DNA of 64,000 nt from Macrocybe gigantea (lineage: Eukaryota; Basidiomycota; Agaricomycetes; Agaricales; Callistosporiaceae), in assembly GCA_011319805.1 (NCBI GenBank), contig SJRY01000250.1:682001-746000 (forward strand), in the 5' to 3' direction. The notes beneath the pieces are model-generated. The model was not told the DNA's origin. It saw only the letters and a program-made list of their open reading frames with translations, and ran no database searches. The position numbers and the translations under genes were made by a program. Positions 22,534-33,343 of the stretch are shown here, in pieces. Each line of letters begins with the position of its first letter. Position 1 is the first letter of the stretch.

Positions 22534-22933
22534 GCAGAGCGACGGGAGTGGAGGAGATGGAGGAGGAGAAAGAAGAGTAAATGCGGAGGGTCGGCGTACA
22601 GCCGCCCCTTGACATCACTCACCCACAAAACAGGCAGTTGGTTTCCACGACAATATATTTGGAAATACATCACGTTTACAAATTACCGTGCTACAGTTCA
22701 TAATCTTATGCCAGATAAATGTGAAGATGATCAATGCATGGTCAAAGCGATCACGAGAGCCAGTAATGCAAGAAAAGCAGGGAAAAAAAAAACAAAACGA
22801 AAACAATACACAGCGAAACAAGAGCGGACTGTGACGGGTTTATGCGTGGGAGGGGATGAAATCATAAGTCATTAAATATGAAGAAAAGGAAAAGAAAAAA
22901 GAAGAGAGAGATATGAAGGAAGGGTAGACATCA
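22534..22933. other. Intergenic: upstream region of the PDK1 gene
   Basis: Four hundred bases between two minus-strand genes, A-rich on the plus strand at about 22780-22920. It should hold the PDK1 promoter and the HMG-box gene 3' UTR. No TATA box or RNA gene seen. Confidence 0.45.
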
Positions 22934-24471
22934 TTACGCCGCCGGAATGGTCCAAGGCAGTGGAGATTTGACCTCGATCGGGTCTTGAGTCAACGGAAAA
23001 GGCAGCTGCCACGTTCCTCCAACACGTCGAGTAGAGGAGTAGGCAGCCCCCGAAGGAGGCACATACGGGGCACGCTGTTCTGCGGCCGGCGACGCCGCGT
23101 TAAAGAAATCATCTCCCGTGGAGGGGGTTGGGGATTCGGCGACTGGCGCTGAACTACCGGCGCTGCCGGTGAAGTCGATAAAGTCGTCTGCATTGAAGCT
23201 GGCCAGGGGTTGAAATTGTTGAGCCGAGAAGAGCGTCGACCATGTCAGGCTGTCCCCAGCTGTGTGCGATGAGTTCAATTCAGAAGCAAAATCAGTGGTG
23301 AAATCAGTGATGGGCATGCCAATATCCAGAGGTCCAGTCGGAGCGTCGTCGACGGAGAAGAACTGGTTCCTGTCATCCAACTGGAAGACTTCAGGATGCC
23401 TCGTTGGTGAGACGAGATGCTGGAGTAAATCAGTGTGATCGCCGAATGACTGGCCTGCCAAATTTTGTCCCAGCATCGGTTGAAAGGTGAAAGACAGGAA
23501 GTCTTGGTTAACAAGCTACGGTTGGAGATGTCAATATATCATTCCGACTTCATGAATTTGACACACACCGTCGTGGGTGGGGCATAACCCAGTCCAGCAG
23601 TTAATTCAGAATCAGGAGTCCCGCCGAGAAGTCGAACGGCCCAGCCATTGGCATTGGTCTCGCGCTGATAAGGTTGGTCGATCGGCACAGAGACCATCGA
23701 GAGCCCGGTGGTCCCCGCGCCCTGATCTGATAGAATCTGTTGTTCGAGGGGGAGGGCGAAAGGGCTGGTGAACGCGGTTTGAGCGCCATAGCTGGTCGAT
23801 GCTTCGAGTTGGTAATCTAGACGCGAATCCGGGGTACGTGGCGAGGCCGCCGCAGATAGAGGAGGACTTGGTGTAGAGTAGTAGAATGTGGAGGACTCCG
23901 GCGCGTGTCCACCGGAAGAGGTGGTAATGGCGGCCATTGCCGCTTGAGGAATCGCCAAAGCAAAATCAGTAGGTACCGGTGAAGCAGATTTGCTCTGGGA
24001 CGGCGATTTTCGACCACGACGTTGAGGTCGCTTAGCCGACTTTTCTCTCTCTTTTTCCTCCTTCTTCTCCCTTCTCTCCCTCTCTTTTTCTGCCTTCTTG
24101 CGAGGCCGATACTGGTAATTTGGGTATTGTCTCTGATGCTGCAGTCGCACCTCTTCAGCTTTCCTGTCATAAATGGCGCGTTCGCTTGGAGGCATGGTCC
24201 TCCACATTAGCGAAATCGCTTTCGACAAGAGGCCCTGGTCACGCTGTGCATCTGGACCAAATTTCTCCAACATCTCGGTTCGAAAGATGATCCACGCGTT
24301 GCATGGACGCGGAATGCGCGGTTCATCATTGGTCCTCATGGGTCCTGTCATCGGCGCAACTGGCGATATGGCGCAGGGGGACGGGGTTAGAGGAAAGGGA
24401 AGAGAGATGCGAGATGCTTGTTGAGGTTTAAGTGGGAAATCGAAACGGGGCGTGGGTGTTTGTAGGTCCAT
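22934..24471 (-). CDS. HMG-box transcription factor (MATA_HMG/SOX type)
   Basis: DNA-binding regulator. Two exons, about 495 residues. One HMG box at about residues 45-125: RIPRPCNAWIIFRTEMLEKF, LLSKAISLMWRTMPPSERAI and ending QYPNYQYRPRKKAEK, the sequence-specific MATA/SOX subclass. A Lys/Glu-rich charged stretch and a nuclear-localisation-like KRPQRRGRK follow, then a long Ser/Pro/Thr-rich region without known domains, probably activating. I chose ATG 24469-24471 because a TATA box at 24546-24552 lies about 75 bases upstream; an in-frame ATG at 24633 would start above that TATA. This subclass includes mating and development regulators of basidiomycetes, but the sequence alone does not say which. 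Confidence 0.85.
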
Positions 24472-25098
24472 GTTTATATTTGGTCGATGCAAACAGAGAT
24501 GTGGCCTGTCGGTCAATGTTGCAAGACACTGGCAGCGACCGAGTCTTTTATACACCAGGCCTCGTCGCCTCAAAGCAGGGTTGCACTTCAAAGCTCGCAG
24601 TTCCATGTCCACGGCCAAGTCACTGCACTTCAAAGCCCAGTCAAAGCGCCTGCCAAGCTTTGACGCCGACGCAATCTCAACAGGATTACCAAAAGAGGTA
24701 TGTTGACATAATCACACTTGATTGCCATTTTCGACACAAAAAAATTGACGAGCGACATTCGACCAACAAGAGATACATAATCGTCCATGGAACAAACCCG
24801 TACCCATCTTCAGAGTGCCCAAGAACATAATATATACTGAGTACACTGGTATGCGTCAGCATCGCGAAAAACAGACTGAGAAAAGTAAGGCATAAAGGTA
24901 ATACTGCGATTTAATGAGAGACAACTCGGGAAATGGAAAGACCGCGGCGGAAACTAATCCGGGTATTTCGACGTCCAGACGAGTCCGGCCCTGCTCGCCA
25001 ATTATCAGACAGGACAATGTCGGGATGGGCTGGCTCACATTCGCTTTTAATAATAACCACCACCGCCTCACATGCAAGTCAACTTCAACAATCCAATT
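24472..25098. other. Intergenic: upstream region of the HMG-box gene
   Basis: About 630 bases, containing the HMG-box gene TATA box and the 3' UTR of the RRM gene. Between about 24580 and 24665 short motifs such as CACTTCAAAGC recur three times (near 24585, 24622 and in variant form near 24640), possibly repeated regulator sites. Confidence 0.45.
24546..24552 (-). promoter_or_regulatory. TATA box of the HMG-box gene
   Basis: On the minus strand GGTGTATAAAAGACTC, about 75 bases upstream of the ATG at 24471. It fixes the likely start of that gene. Confidence 0.6.
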
Positions 25099-25883
25099 TC
25101 AAGGAGCGTAGAGCACACCTTGGTTTCCGTATCCGCCATACCCTTGTTGATAGCTTCCCCCTTGATAGCCTGTCTGGCCGTAGCCGCCACCTAAGCGTGA
25201 ATGAGTTTTCGATGACAGAATAATTGAACGACTCCATGCCCACCGTAACCACCACCATAGCCTGTCAGCGTGAAGACGAAAGGAAAGGGATGTCAGAATG
25301 AATGTAGGAAGCAGTTATCATTAATTGTTTCCGGACCTCCTCCAGCCGATGGGCGGGCGTTGGCAAGATTGACTCTAATGCGTCGTCCATCAAGCTCTTG
25401 TTCATTCAAGCCATTGATCGCAGCATCTGCTTCCTGGCTGCTGCCATAGGTAACGAAACCGAATCCACGAGAACGACCCGTATCGCGGTCGCGCATGACA
25501 ATGGACTACACAAGAATCAGCCAACCTCATCTTACATCCGTTCCGAACCAGGAGCAGTACGAAACGAGTTTATGACAGAAAAGAGCAAGACAAGCGCACA
25601 TCAAGAACTTGACCATAGTCGGAAAAGGCCTATAATTGGAGACAACATAACGCATAAGAAACAATCACTTCAGGGCAACACGAGATTGGAGGGTCGAAGA
25701 AGAGAAGATGTCTCAAATCTTTTGAACTGACTTGACGCAACGTATCGTCGGTAGTATTCCAACTCAGATTACTACACATCGGAGATACAAAATCCATCAG
25801 TTTCGCTTCCCCAGCGAGGGGACAAGCGCAGGCGACAATCGGATGCGACAACACACTAACCCAACATAAACTTTGGCCGACAT
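25099..25883 (-). CDS. Glycine-rich RNA-binding protein, single RRM
   Basis: Small RNA chaperone of the CIRBP/GRP class, about 120 residues. RNP2 is KVYVGNLSW, followed by [23 protein letters not shown]1 is RGFGFVTY, and [20 protein letters not shown] completes one RRM; the tail is Gly/Tyr/Gln-rich ([19 protein letters not shown]) and ends GVLYAP. Six exons. The introns at about 25500-25615 and 25630-25735 are 100 bases or longer, about twice the usual length in this window, and both interrupt the RRM. Glycine-rich RRM proteins often autoregulate through alternative splicing of such introns (known for plants and animals; inference here). The Gly-rich exon borders are ambiguous by a few codons. 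Confidence 0.88.
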
Positions 25884-26368
25884 TTTATTGGTTTATGAAC
25901 CGAACACAAATCGAGACCGAAACTGGGGACCGAAAACAAGGCAGGCAGTTGGGGGTTGTGGTCAGGTAGGGAGAAGACGTGATCACAGGGAACTCCCCTT
26001 TAAATAGGTCTCATCTCATTTCGAGCTCCGCCCCTTACCTCAGCGCAGGACAACACTAACAACCGCTTCTTCTCCGTCCATATGACCCCCTGCTGGGAAC
26101 GTTCCATCTGGAACACGAGACTGAAATGGACGGGCAGAGCTACACCTGCCTTCTATATGGAATATTGAGAAATCATGTAGTCGTGCAAAGCGTGTCGAAC
26201 AAGTAGTACAATGCTAGCGCCCAAAGAGGCCGCCGAGAATGGGAAAAAAAGGTGGGAAGAAACAAGTCAAAGCCGAGAGATGTGTAGAGTACCATTATTA
26301 CAGTACGGAGAGAAGAGAAGCATGGTGGTCATGAAAAGGTCGTAAATGCCAAGAATCATCACAGTGCG
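25884..26368. other. Intergenic: upstream region of the RRM gene
   Basis: About 485 bases. A TATA-like CTATTTAAAGG on the minus strand (about 25998-26008) lies roughly 120 bases before the RRM gene start. The distal part belongs to the ABC-transporter 3' end. No RNA gene seen. Confidence 0.45.
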
Positions 26369-29300
26369 TCAGACAGACGTCTTCGCGCCCTTATCTTTCT
26401 TGTCCTTTTTCTCCTTCTTCTTCGCTTTGCCCTTGTCGATGTCACCTTTGATGCTGCTGGCTGGACTCTCCGTCCTCATCATGGAGCCTTCGACTCTACT
26501 GCCATCGTCTGACGAGACGCGTGGGGACTCGCTGCGCTTGAGACCGGGAATAAAGGAGGAGCTCTGCCGACGAGTGGTTATTGAAATCCTCCTAGCAAGT
26601 CGCTGGAAGTTCTGAGAAGAAATCCGCTTGCGCTTGGTCTCCGCGTCAACGTCCGGAGTACCCGTTCGGGAGGGCGGCGAGTCGACACTCGCACCGAAAG
26701 TCACAGCCGGTGTAGGAGACACAATGGGTGTTTGCTCAAGAGTCTCCGCAATATCGGTCGATGGGAAAGCAATTGGTTTGAGGGAGGATTCCAATGCAGG
26801 CGTCGATCTGGGTTCAGAGTCATCTGGCTTGGAGACAGACGGCAGTTGATCAGACGTCTCTGATGTTGGGACGGCATGCATGGAGGGCTGCGCATGAGTT
26901 GGGTCCTTTGCTGCTTCTGTGACACCGTTTTCAGTACTGGCAGGAGCAGGTCCTGCTTGGGAATCTGCTGTAAGAGCGGCAAGCGCGGGTTCCTCGGTGG
27001 TGCTATCACGAGTAACCGCCTCATTGTCGTCAACGACGTAACCAGTAATTTCCTTCTTGGCCTCTGCGATCGACGCTGCAATATCATCGGTGGAAGAAAC
27101 CTGGTCAGCCCACATAGAAGCAAAAAGGCCATCGAGAGCGAGCAACTCTTTGTGAGTGCCCTGTTCGACAATCTGACCGTCTTTGAGTACGAGAATCCTA
27201 TAGCAGAATGTCAGAAAGCGGACGAAAAAAAAAGTGACTGCATACAATTCGGCAGATGCAATTGTCTAAGACATGGGAGCGGTCAGGGACGGTCGGAGAC
27301 TCTAAAGGGAAAAAGAAACTGACAGACAAGCGATGGGCGATCGAGAGCGAGGAACGACCCTGCATTAGGTTCTGCAAGGCTTTTTGAATGTCCTTCTCCG
27401 TCGACGTATCCAAAGCGCTGTGTAAGATAACTCAGGACCTCCTTGCAGTTGACACAATGGGGTTTACCTGGTCGCCTCATCCAAGAGCAAAATGGGAGGA
27501 TTCTTCAGCAGAGTTCGTGCAATGGCGACACGTTGCTTCTCTCCTCCACTCAACCTGACACCTCTCTCTCCAACTTTGGTCTCGTAACCATCAGGGAAAC
27601 TCATGATACGCTCATGCATTTGCGCCGACTTGGCTGCGGTTTCGATCTCCTCCGTAGAGGCACCAAATTTACCGTATCTGATAAGATAGAGGTTATTATC
27701 TCGGAAACAGATTGGAGAAGATGCATATACCCAATGTTATAGCTGATGCTCGAATTGAACAAAACGGGGTCTTGCGGAACAACGCCTATGGCACGACGCA
27801 AGCTCTTCTGCGTCACATCCCTGCAAGGCACTCAGCACGATAGGCCAAATATCGGTAGCGAAACAGTACCTGATATCTTGCCCATCGATCATAATCCGTC
27901 CTTCTCCTTCCTGAAGATCATAGAACCTATATAGCAGTCGCAATATGGTGGACTTTCCAGATCCAGATTCCCCAACCAATGCTACGGATGACCCCTTGGG
28001 AACTTTGAATGAAACTCCGTTGAGAGCCGTCGAGCGCCCATCATAAGAGAAGCTGACATTGTCTTGAAACTTTTCAGTTTTAAAACTGGGCCAAAAGAGA
28101 ACGACAACTTGCCAAATTCAATCTCTCCATTGGTCACAATGAGGTCAGGTGCGTTGGGCTTGTCATTTATCTCGGTCGGCTCGTTTAACAGCGCCAGAAG
28201 CTTCTCCGTGTCGACCAAAGACTGATTGATTGACCGATAAATGTATCCCAGTTGATTCAGAGGACCATAGAGCTACGGACAAACCAATCAATACGTTTGA
28301 AAAGTTAGCTTGGACGAGAGCAGACCTGGCCTAGATAAGTGATAAATGTGACGAAATCTCCAGAGTCCGAAATGCCTTCTGTCACTCGATTTGCAACAAT
28401 TAATGATCCAACCAGTAAACCAAGGGTCTGTCCCATACAGGTCAGCTGGAGAGGGGCATAGAAGTGGGGAACAGGCAGAAGCTTACAATGATGAAGTTTT
28501 GTACGAGATTGAGGATATTGAGGGAGACTGCGAGAGAATGTTCAGATTAGCGAAGGAAGACATAGCTGTGACAGCGAAGCGCACTAATGACTCTATATTC
28601 AAATGATTGGTACTCTCTGACCGCGTCCCGATAACGCTCGCCTTCGTGGTCCTCCCCTCCAAAGTATTTCACTGTTTCGTAATTGAGGAGACAATCGGTG
28701 TGTATGCCCCTAGTGACCTAGAGTACATAATTGAGCATTTTATTAAGATCACTGCAGAACCCGCCTCACGATGTCGCGCTCGTTCATTTGTCGCCTGAGT
28801 TTCGTGCGCCATCGGGTGAGGACGACGCTTGCAGCGACTTTGGTGGACAATAAGCGACGAAATGTCAGGGTGATGATAGGACGACAGCTCACCGTATGCA
28901 AACATGACGAAGAATATGACAACAGCAAGACTCCATTCAAACAGAATGACGAAGGCAACAAGAGCAATCAAGATGTCAACGAATGTTGGCACGATGTTGA
29001 ACAGGATGAGCTGACAACCACCGATCAACGATTGCATTGGAATGGAGAGATTCAGCGATTCATACCTCGAATGTATGGTTGATGGCAGCGCCACGATCCA
29101 GAACGCGAAGGATCTCTCCGGTCTTTCGGCGGGTGTGCCATGCGAAAGACAAATTCAGCAAGTGGTCAAACGAGAGCTGCGACATTTCTGGTTGCACGGG
29201 TCAACAAGATGACTGAAAATCGAAATTCGTGTCTATTACCTCGGTCCGAATACTGCATAACCGGCACCCAGAGCGCCTGAAAGGTGATGTTGGCATGAAA

Positions 29301-30596
29301 AAAAGCGGACAACTGCGACAAACGACACCCACATCACGTATAGCAGCCAGTCCCCCGCTTCCTTGCAGAAATCTCAAACCAACGTAAACAAGAAGCAGCG
29401 TCCAAGGAGATCCGTCAGCCTTTCCAGCAAGGATGCGAATAAGTTGGCCGAGAACGAGAGGCATTGCAAGATTGACTGCGCGACCGATTACGAGGATGAT
29501 GATGCAAACAGCCTAGAGATGGCGAGTGAGAGGTTGTTGAAGCGAAAAAGTAGGTTGGATTACCGCCAAAAGCTGCAGGTATTGGCTCTTGGAAGGCCAG
29601 AGATAGGGACTCAAGCGCTTGATACGCTTCCAAATCTCGGACCACGATGGATCGAGGGAAATTTCAGGTTTTGCATCGGCCTGCTTTGGAGGCATGGATA
29701 AATCAGCTGGAAGAGGCGCATGCGAGATACACACCTTGGAATCGGGTGCAGTGGAGGGTGCGGGGTGGCGGCTCTGGTGGTGGGCGCAGAACGTTGAAGA
29801 TTTGAACGAGTTGTGCGGAAAGTGCCATATTTACTTGCGTCTCCGGTTGCGTCACTGCCCGTCGACATGCCAGTGGAGACATTGGTACCCGCTTCGGGCG
29901 CGAGGAGGAAAGATCGCGAGGTGGGTACTGGATGCTCAAGACCATCATCAGGAGAGACGGTGCTGTATACGAGGCGGGGACCGAGAAGGGTAGCGAGCAA
30001 ACAAGCGAGTAGCAAGACGCGGAATGCCGGGAGAGAGAAGTGAAGCCAGGTGCGAAGCGGGATGCGTGAGGGTGCTGGAACGAAGAGAAGCGCTTAGCAT
30101 CGCGATTTTCCATGGACGCGATGGTACTCACTAGGTTCGAAGGGATGAATGGACAAGGCTATTAATACAACCAACGCAAGATCAAGTCCAAAAGCGAGGG
30201 TGATGGCAACCTTGATGCGTTTCATGGTCCACACCGCAACGCCAAGTATATCTTTGTAAGAGCCCAGCGCAGCCATGCCAGCGAAGGCGGCGAGACCGAA
30301 GACGGCGTTGTATTCGAGCCCAGTATGGCGGGACCATTTCCCGCAGAGGACGGTAAAAACGACGAAGGTGAGACCATCGAAAAGAAATGTACAGGCAGAA
30401 AGAGAAAGAAGAGCTAAAATGGGGCCGCGACGAGGGACGCGAGTCACAACGACGACGGAGGTAATTGCAGAAGGTGAAGGGGTGGAGAAGGGTGCACAAA
30501 GAAGAGAGACAGAGTAGAAAGGAGAACGATCGTCGGCGATAGGATTCTAAGGGCGAAGACGGGTAGCCAAGGGGCCACCGGGAAGAAGGGAGACAT
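26369..30596 (-). CDS. ABC transporter, HMT1/ABCB6 type half-transporter with N-terminal membrane domain
   Basis: Vacuolar or organellar exporter related to S. pombe Hmt1 and human ABCB6, linked to heavy-metal, phytochelatin or porphyrin transport. About 1,150 residues. N-terminal hydrophobic domain, a luminal/linker region with NVS and Ser/Thr-rich sequence, then the ABC membrane domain ([59 protein letters not shown]). Nucleotide-binding domain: Walker [11 protein letters not shown]-loop [12 protein letters not shown], signature [13 protein letters not shown], Walker [14 protein letters not shown]-loop IAHRLST. A 230-residue Ser/Thr/Pro tail ends in a lysine-rich [12 protein letters not shown]. 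An intron at 28063-28112 begins with GC. The N-terminal exon is broken by one missing base near 30440-30465. Confidence 0.9.
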
Positions 30597-30763
30597 GGTG
30601 GACGAGGGCTGTCCAGACGGAGGAGGACGAGTAGAATGGTACTTAAGCAAAAAAGAAAAAAGAAAAAGAACGAAAAACGCTTAGACTTATATTTCGAGAA
30701 CACGTGCAGCCGCCATTTCGGGTAGACAGCATGCAGGAAACGTGTTTTGATAAAAAGAAATGT

Positions 30764-31144
30764 CTAAGAACACAGAAATGGACAAGCATCCTGGAGCATT
30801 GTCATAACTAGTCTCCGCAGCAAATACACAATAGCCCATCCTCTGTCAGAGAAAGTCAGTGAGCAAACCGTAGCCGTAATAAATGAGCACCCACAGTCAG
30901 ATCTGATCGCCTTCAGAACGTCCTCTATCTGGCTACGCAAATCATCTATTCTGTCCCCCTGCTCGCTCACTCTTCCAGAGTCGTGCAGCCTGATGACGTT
31001 GCGCGCCTCCTGCACGAACCGGAAAGAGGCCGAAATCAAAGGAGCGTCCGCATTTGACGTCGCTGCGGGATCGACGTCAGAGGCGCGAAGGAAGGCAAGG
31101 TCGCGCAGAATGTGCTCCAGCAGCAGAGGCTTTGTGTCTGTCAT
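30764..31144 (-). CDS. Small hypothetical helical protein
   Basis: Not recognised. From ATG 31142-31144: MTDTKPLLLEHILRDLAFLR, then FRFVQEARNVIRLHDSGRVS and GDRIDDLRSQIEDVLKAI, three amphipathic helices like those of small coiled-coil complex subunits. The downstream part may be split by a 48-base in-frame intron (about 30847-30894), so the C-terminus is uncertain. A TATATAAT-like element at about 31227-31234, overlapping the stop codon of the next gene upstream, lies about 85 bases before the ATG. An alternative in-frame start at 31228 would overlap that gene. Confidence 0.55.
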   Translation of the reverse strand: MTDTKPLLLEHILRDLAFLRASDVDPAATSNADAPLISASFRFVQEARNVIRLHDSGRVSEQGDRIDDLRSQIEDVLKAIRSDCGCSFITATVCSLTFSDRGWAIVYLLRRLVMTMLQDACPFLCS

Positions 31145-31227
31145 CTTCTCGTGTTCAAGACAATTCTGCCAAGTATGTAGTGCATAGTCTACTAAACAAA
31201 CAGGTGTTTGGTCACGCTTGCCCATCA

Positions 31228-33142
31228 TTATATATCGTCCAATGCGAAAAGATCCAACAAATCATCCGAAGAGCGTCTAAAAGGATCCTGGTCCTGCTGA
31301 TCCTTCCTATGCTTCAACGGCTTCGCATGCAAGGTCTTGCGTGTAGAGAATGCGTTAGACAGAAGTGACTGGAAATTGTCAGACACTCTCCATTGCTGGC
31401 CGCCATCCTGACTCCTGCCGTTCTTCCGCCTGTCCCCGCAGGCCGAATGTCGCGGGGAGCTCGTGCGCCGACGCAAAACTCTCACATTGCTCTCTTCATC
31501 CAGGTCAGCGTCGTCGCCCTTCCATTTCCGCGTCTCGAGTGATCCATCGAAGGCCTTGAACCATGTTTGGAGCCCGGACTCCCAATGCCAGCCGCTGCCA
31601 GAGCCACAATCGTCGCCATTTGTGCCAGTGTTCTTCGAGGCGAAGCAGCGGTGCTCCACCTCATCTATGAGAACGATGAGTTCCCGACGATATCTCTCCA
31701 CACATTGATCACCGTTGGTGGCCGCCGTTCTCCTTCTGTCTTTGTGGTTCTCGAGGATTGGAGAGCACATCTCCACATCGAAGCTTCAAGGCGATCTAAG
31801 CCATGGTTCCGCAGGGTCGCCGAAAAGAGCTGTAGTTTGTCTCGAAGATTGTCCAAGGATGCCGTGGACGAGATGGACGATAACAGTAGCTCGTACGTCG
31901 ACGGAAGAGGCTCATGTGCTTTCAGGTGAGAAAGCAATCTGTCAATCCCAGTGTCCCAGTCCGAGTCCGAAGGCTTCGACAACCAGGTTGTTGCAAGGCA
32001 AATAGCTGCATCTTCGACGTACGAATCTAGTCGCAAGGCTCGATACCGCTTTCTGGCGTCTAATATCGTAAGGAGGAGGCGAAGGATGGTTTCGCGCAGG
32101 TCTCCAAAAACGAGGATGTCATAAGGATGGTTCAGGTGATCGACAAATACGAGCTCAATCCATCGATTGAGCTGCGTATGGTGCGCATTCTGAACATCTT
32201 GCTCATTGTCTCCAAACTTGCAAGACACTTTTCCAATTCTCCGTTGGAATTGCGGCGTCAGCATCAGCAGCGCATACTCAACAACCAGCCTCACAAAAGC
32301 TGACGGACTTTTTTCCCTGATACTGCGACAGAGGTCAACCACCACCGAAGAGATCCAGATGTCCACTGCCGAAGAAGAGAAAATGGCTTCAAGAAGGATA
32401 TTGATGAAGCTCTCGTGTGAGCGGCCGTGTTTGCACCACTGTCCATGGAGGTCTGTCAAGAAGTTGGAAGACATGGCTGGACGGCGGTCAGCGCTTTCCG
32501 AACTTGAGGGGGAAGGGAGTGTCCTTGAAAGGATTGAGCGGAGGAGTTTGTCGGTTTCGCGAAGAAGGTTATGCCGAAGAGTCACACCATATAGTATATT
32601 CGAAAGGACGGGATGAGATGTGCAGGTATCCAAGACGATTTGCAGAGCGTGGGCGAGGACAGCGAAGCTTGCTAATACTCGGAAAGCGTTCGACCAGTAT
32701 GTCAGGGCGGAAACACTCACCGTCGTACAGCTTCAGGAATAGCATCATAGAGTTCATCCGTGACATTCGTAGCATACTCGTCGTCTTCGTCCTGTCCGTC
32801 TTTCAGTTGCATGTTTTCGCCTACAACAGTCGAGCACAACGATGAGAGGTTGGGAATCCGGGAGCCGGTCGTCTGGGGTGGAACTTGACGGGTGTTCAAG
32901 ACAATGTTTTCAAATGCATCACGAACATCCTGCGCCTTCTTGGTTATTTCGGTGGCGCTTGAAGCCGTCATGGGCTTGGGAGCGACACGCCTTTTTTTAG
33001 ATTGGGCACTTTGTCCGCGGTGCCGTAGTGTGTCACCCGAAGCAACAGCAAACGCCAAGCATCTTGTTCGCAGTGGCCTGAGCAGACGGTTTATGCGCGT
33101 CGTGGTAAGCTGAGGCACGTCTCTGGTGGTCTTGGCGACCAT
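31228..33142 (-). CDS. Hypothetical protein, mostly alpha-helical
   Basis: Not recognised. A basic N-terminus (MVAKTTRDVPQLTTTRINRL; nuclear-like SKKRRVAPK at about residue 50), an acidic patch (DGQDEDDEYATNVTDELYD), one intron near 32650-32715, then about 350 residues of leucine-rich helices (RFAVLAHALQIVLDTCTSH; IWISSVVVDLCRSIREK; ETILRLLLTILDARKRYRAL) that look like an alpha-solenoid. The C-terminal 180 residues (ERYRRELIVLIDEVEHRCFA, then Arg/Ser/Asp-rich to the end LLDLFALDDI) lie one frame over; no intron of normal size can connect them, so a single-base gap between about 31670 and 31790 is likely. Nuclear localisation is an inference. Confidence 0.65.
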
Positions 33143-33343
33143 GGCTCACCTGGACGCGAAACTACGAAAGTCGGCACTAGAGCCAGCAAGGAACACGTGA
33201 CCGAGAACCGGGGGGCCATGAAAAGTGAAAACCTGTCATCAGGATCACATGCGCCTCCCGACAAAACGCTACATACTGTACAGAACACAACCAATTCTAT
33301 AATAGAGAACATACAAAACTAAGGCAGAGAATATTATGAATCA

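Noticed and set aside
24472..24633. N-terminal extension of the HMG-box protein starting at ATG 24633
   Set aside because: A TATA box at 24546-24552 lies downstream of that ATG, and the extension has no domain-like character.
26876..27322. Plus-strand frame of about 150 codons opposite the ABC transporter
   Set aside because: It is a mirror of the conserved nucleotide-binding domain and linker exons; composition and lack of introns argue against a gene.
31567..31929. Plus-strand frame opposite the helical unknown gene
   Set aside because: Antisense shadow; the minus-strand frame continues across it with better protein character.
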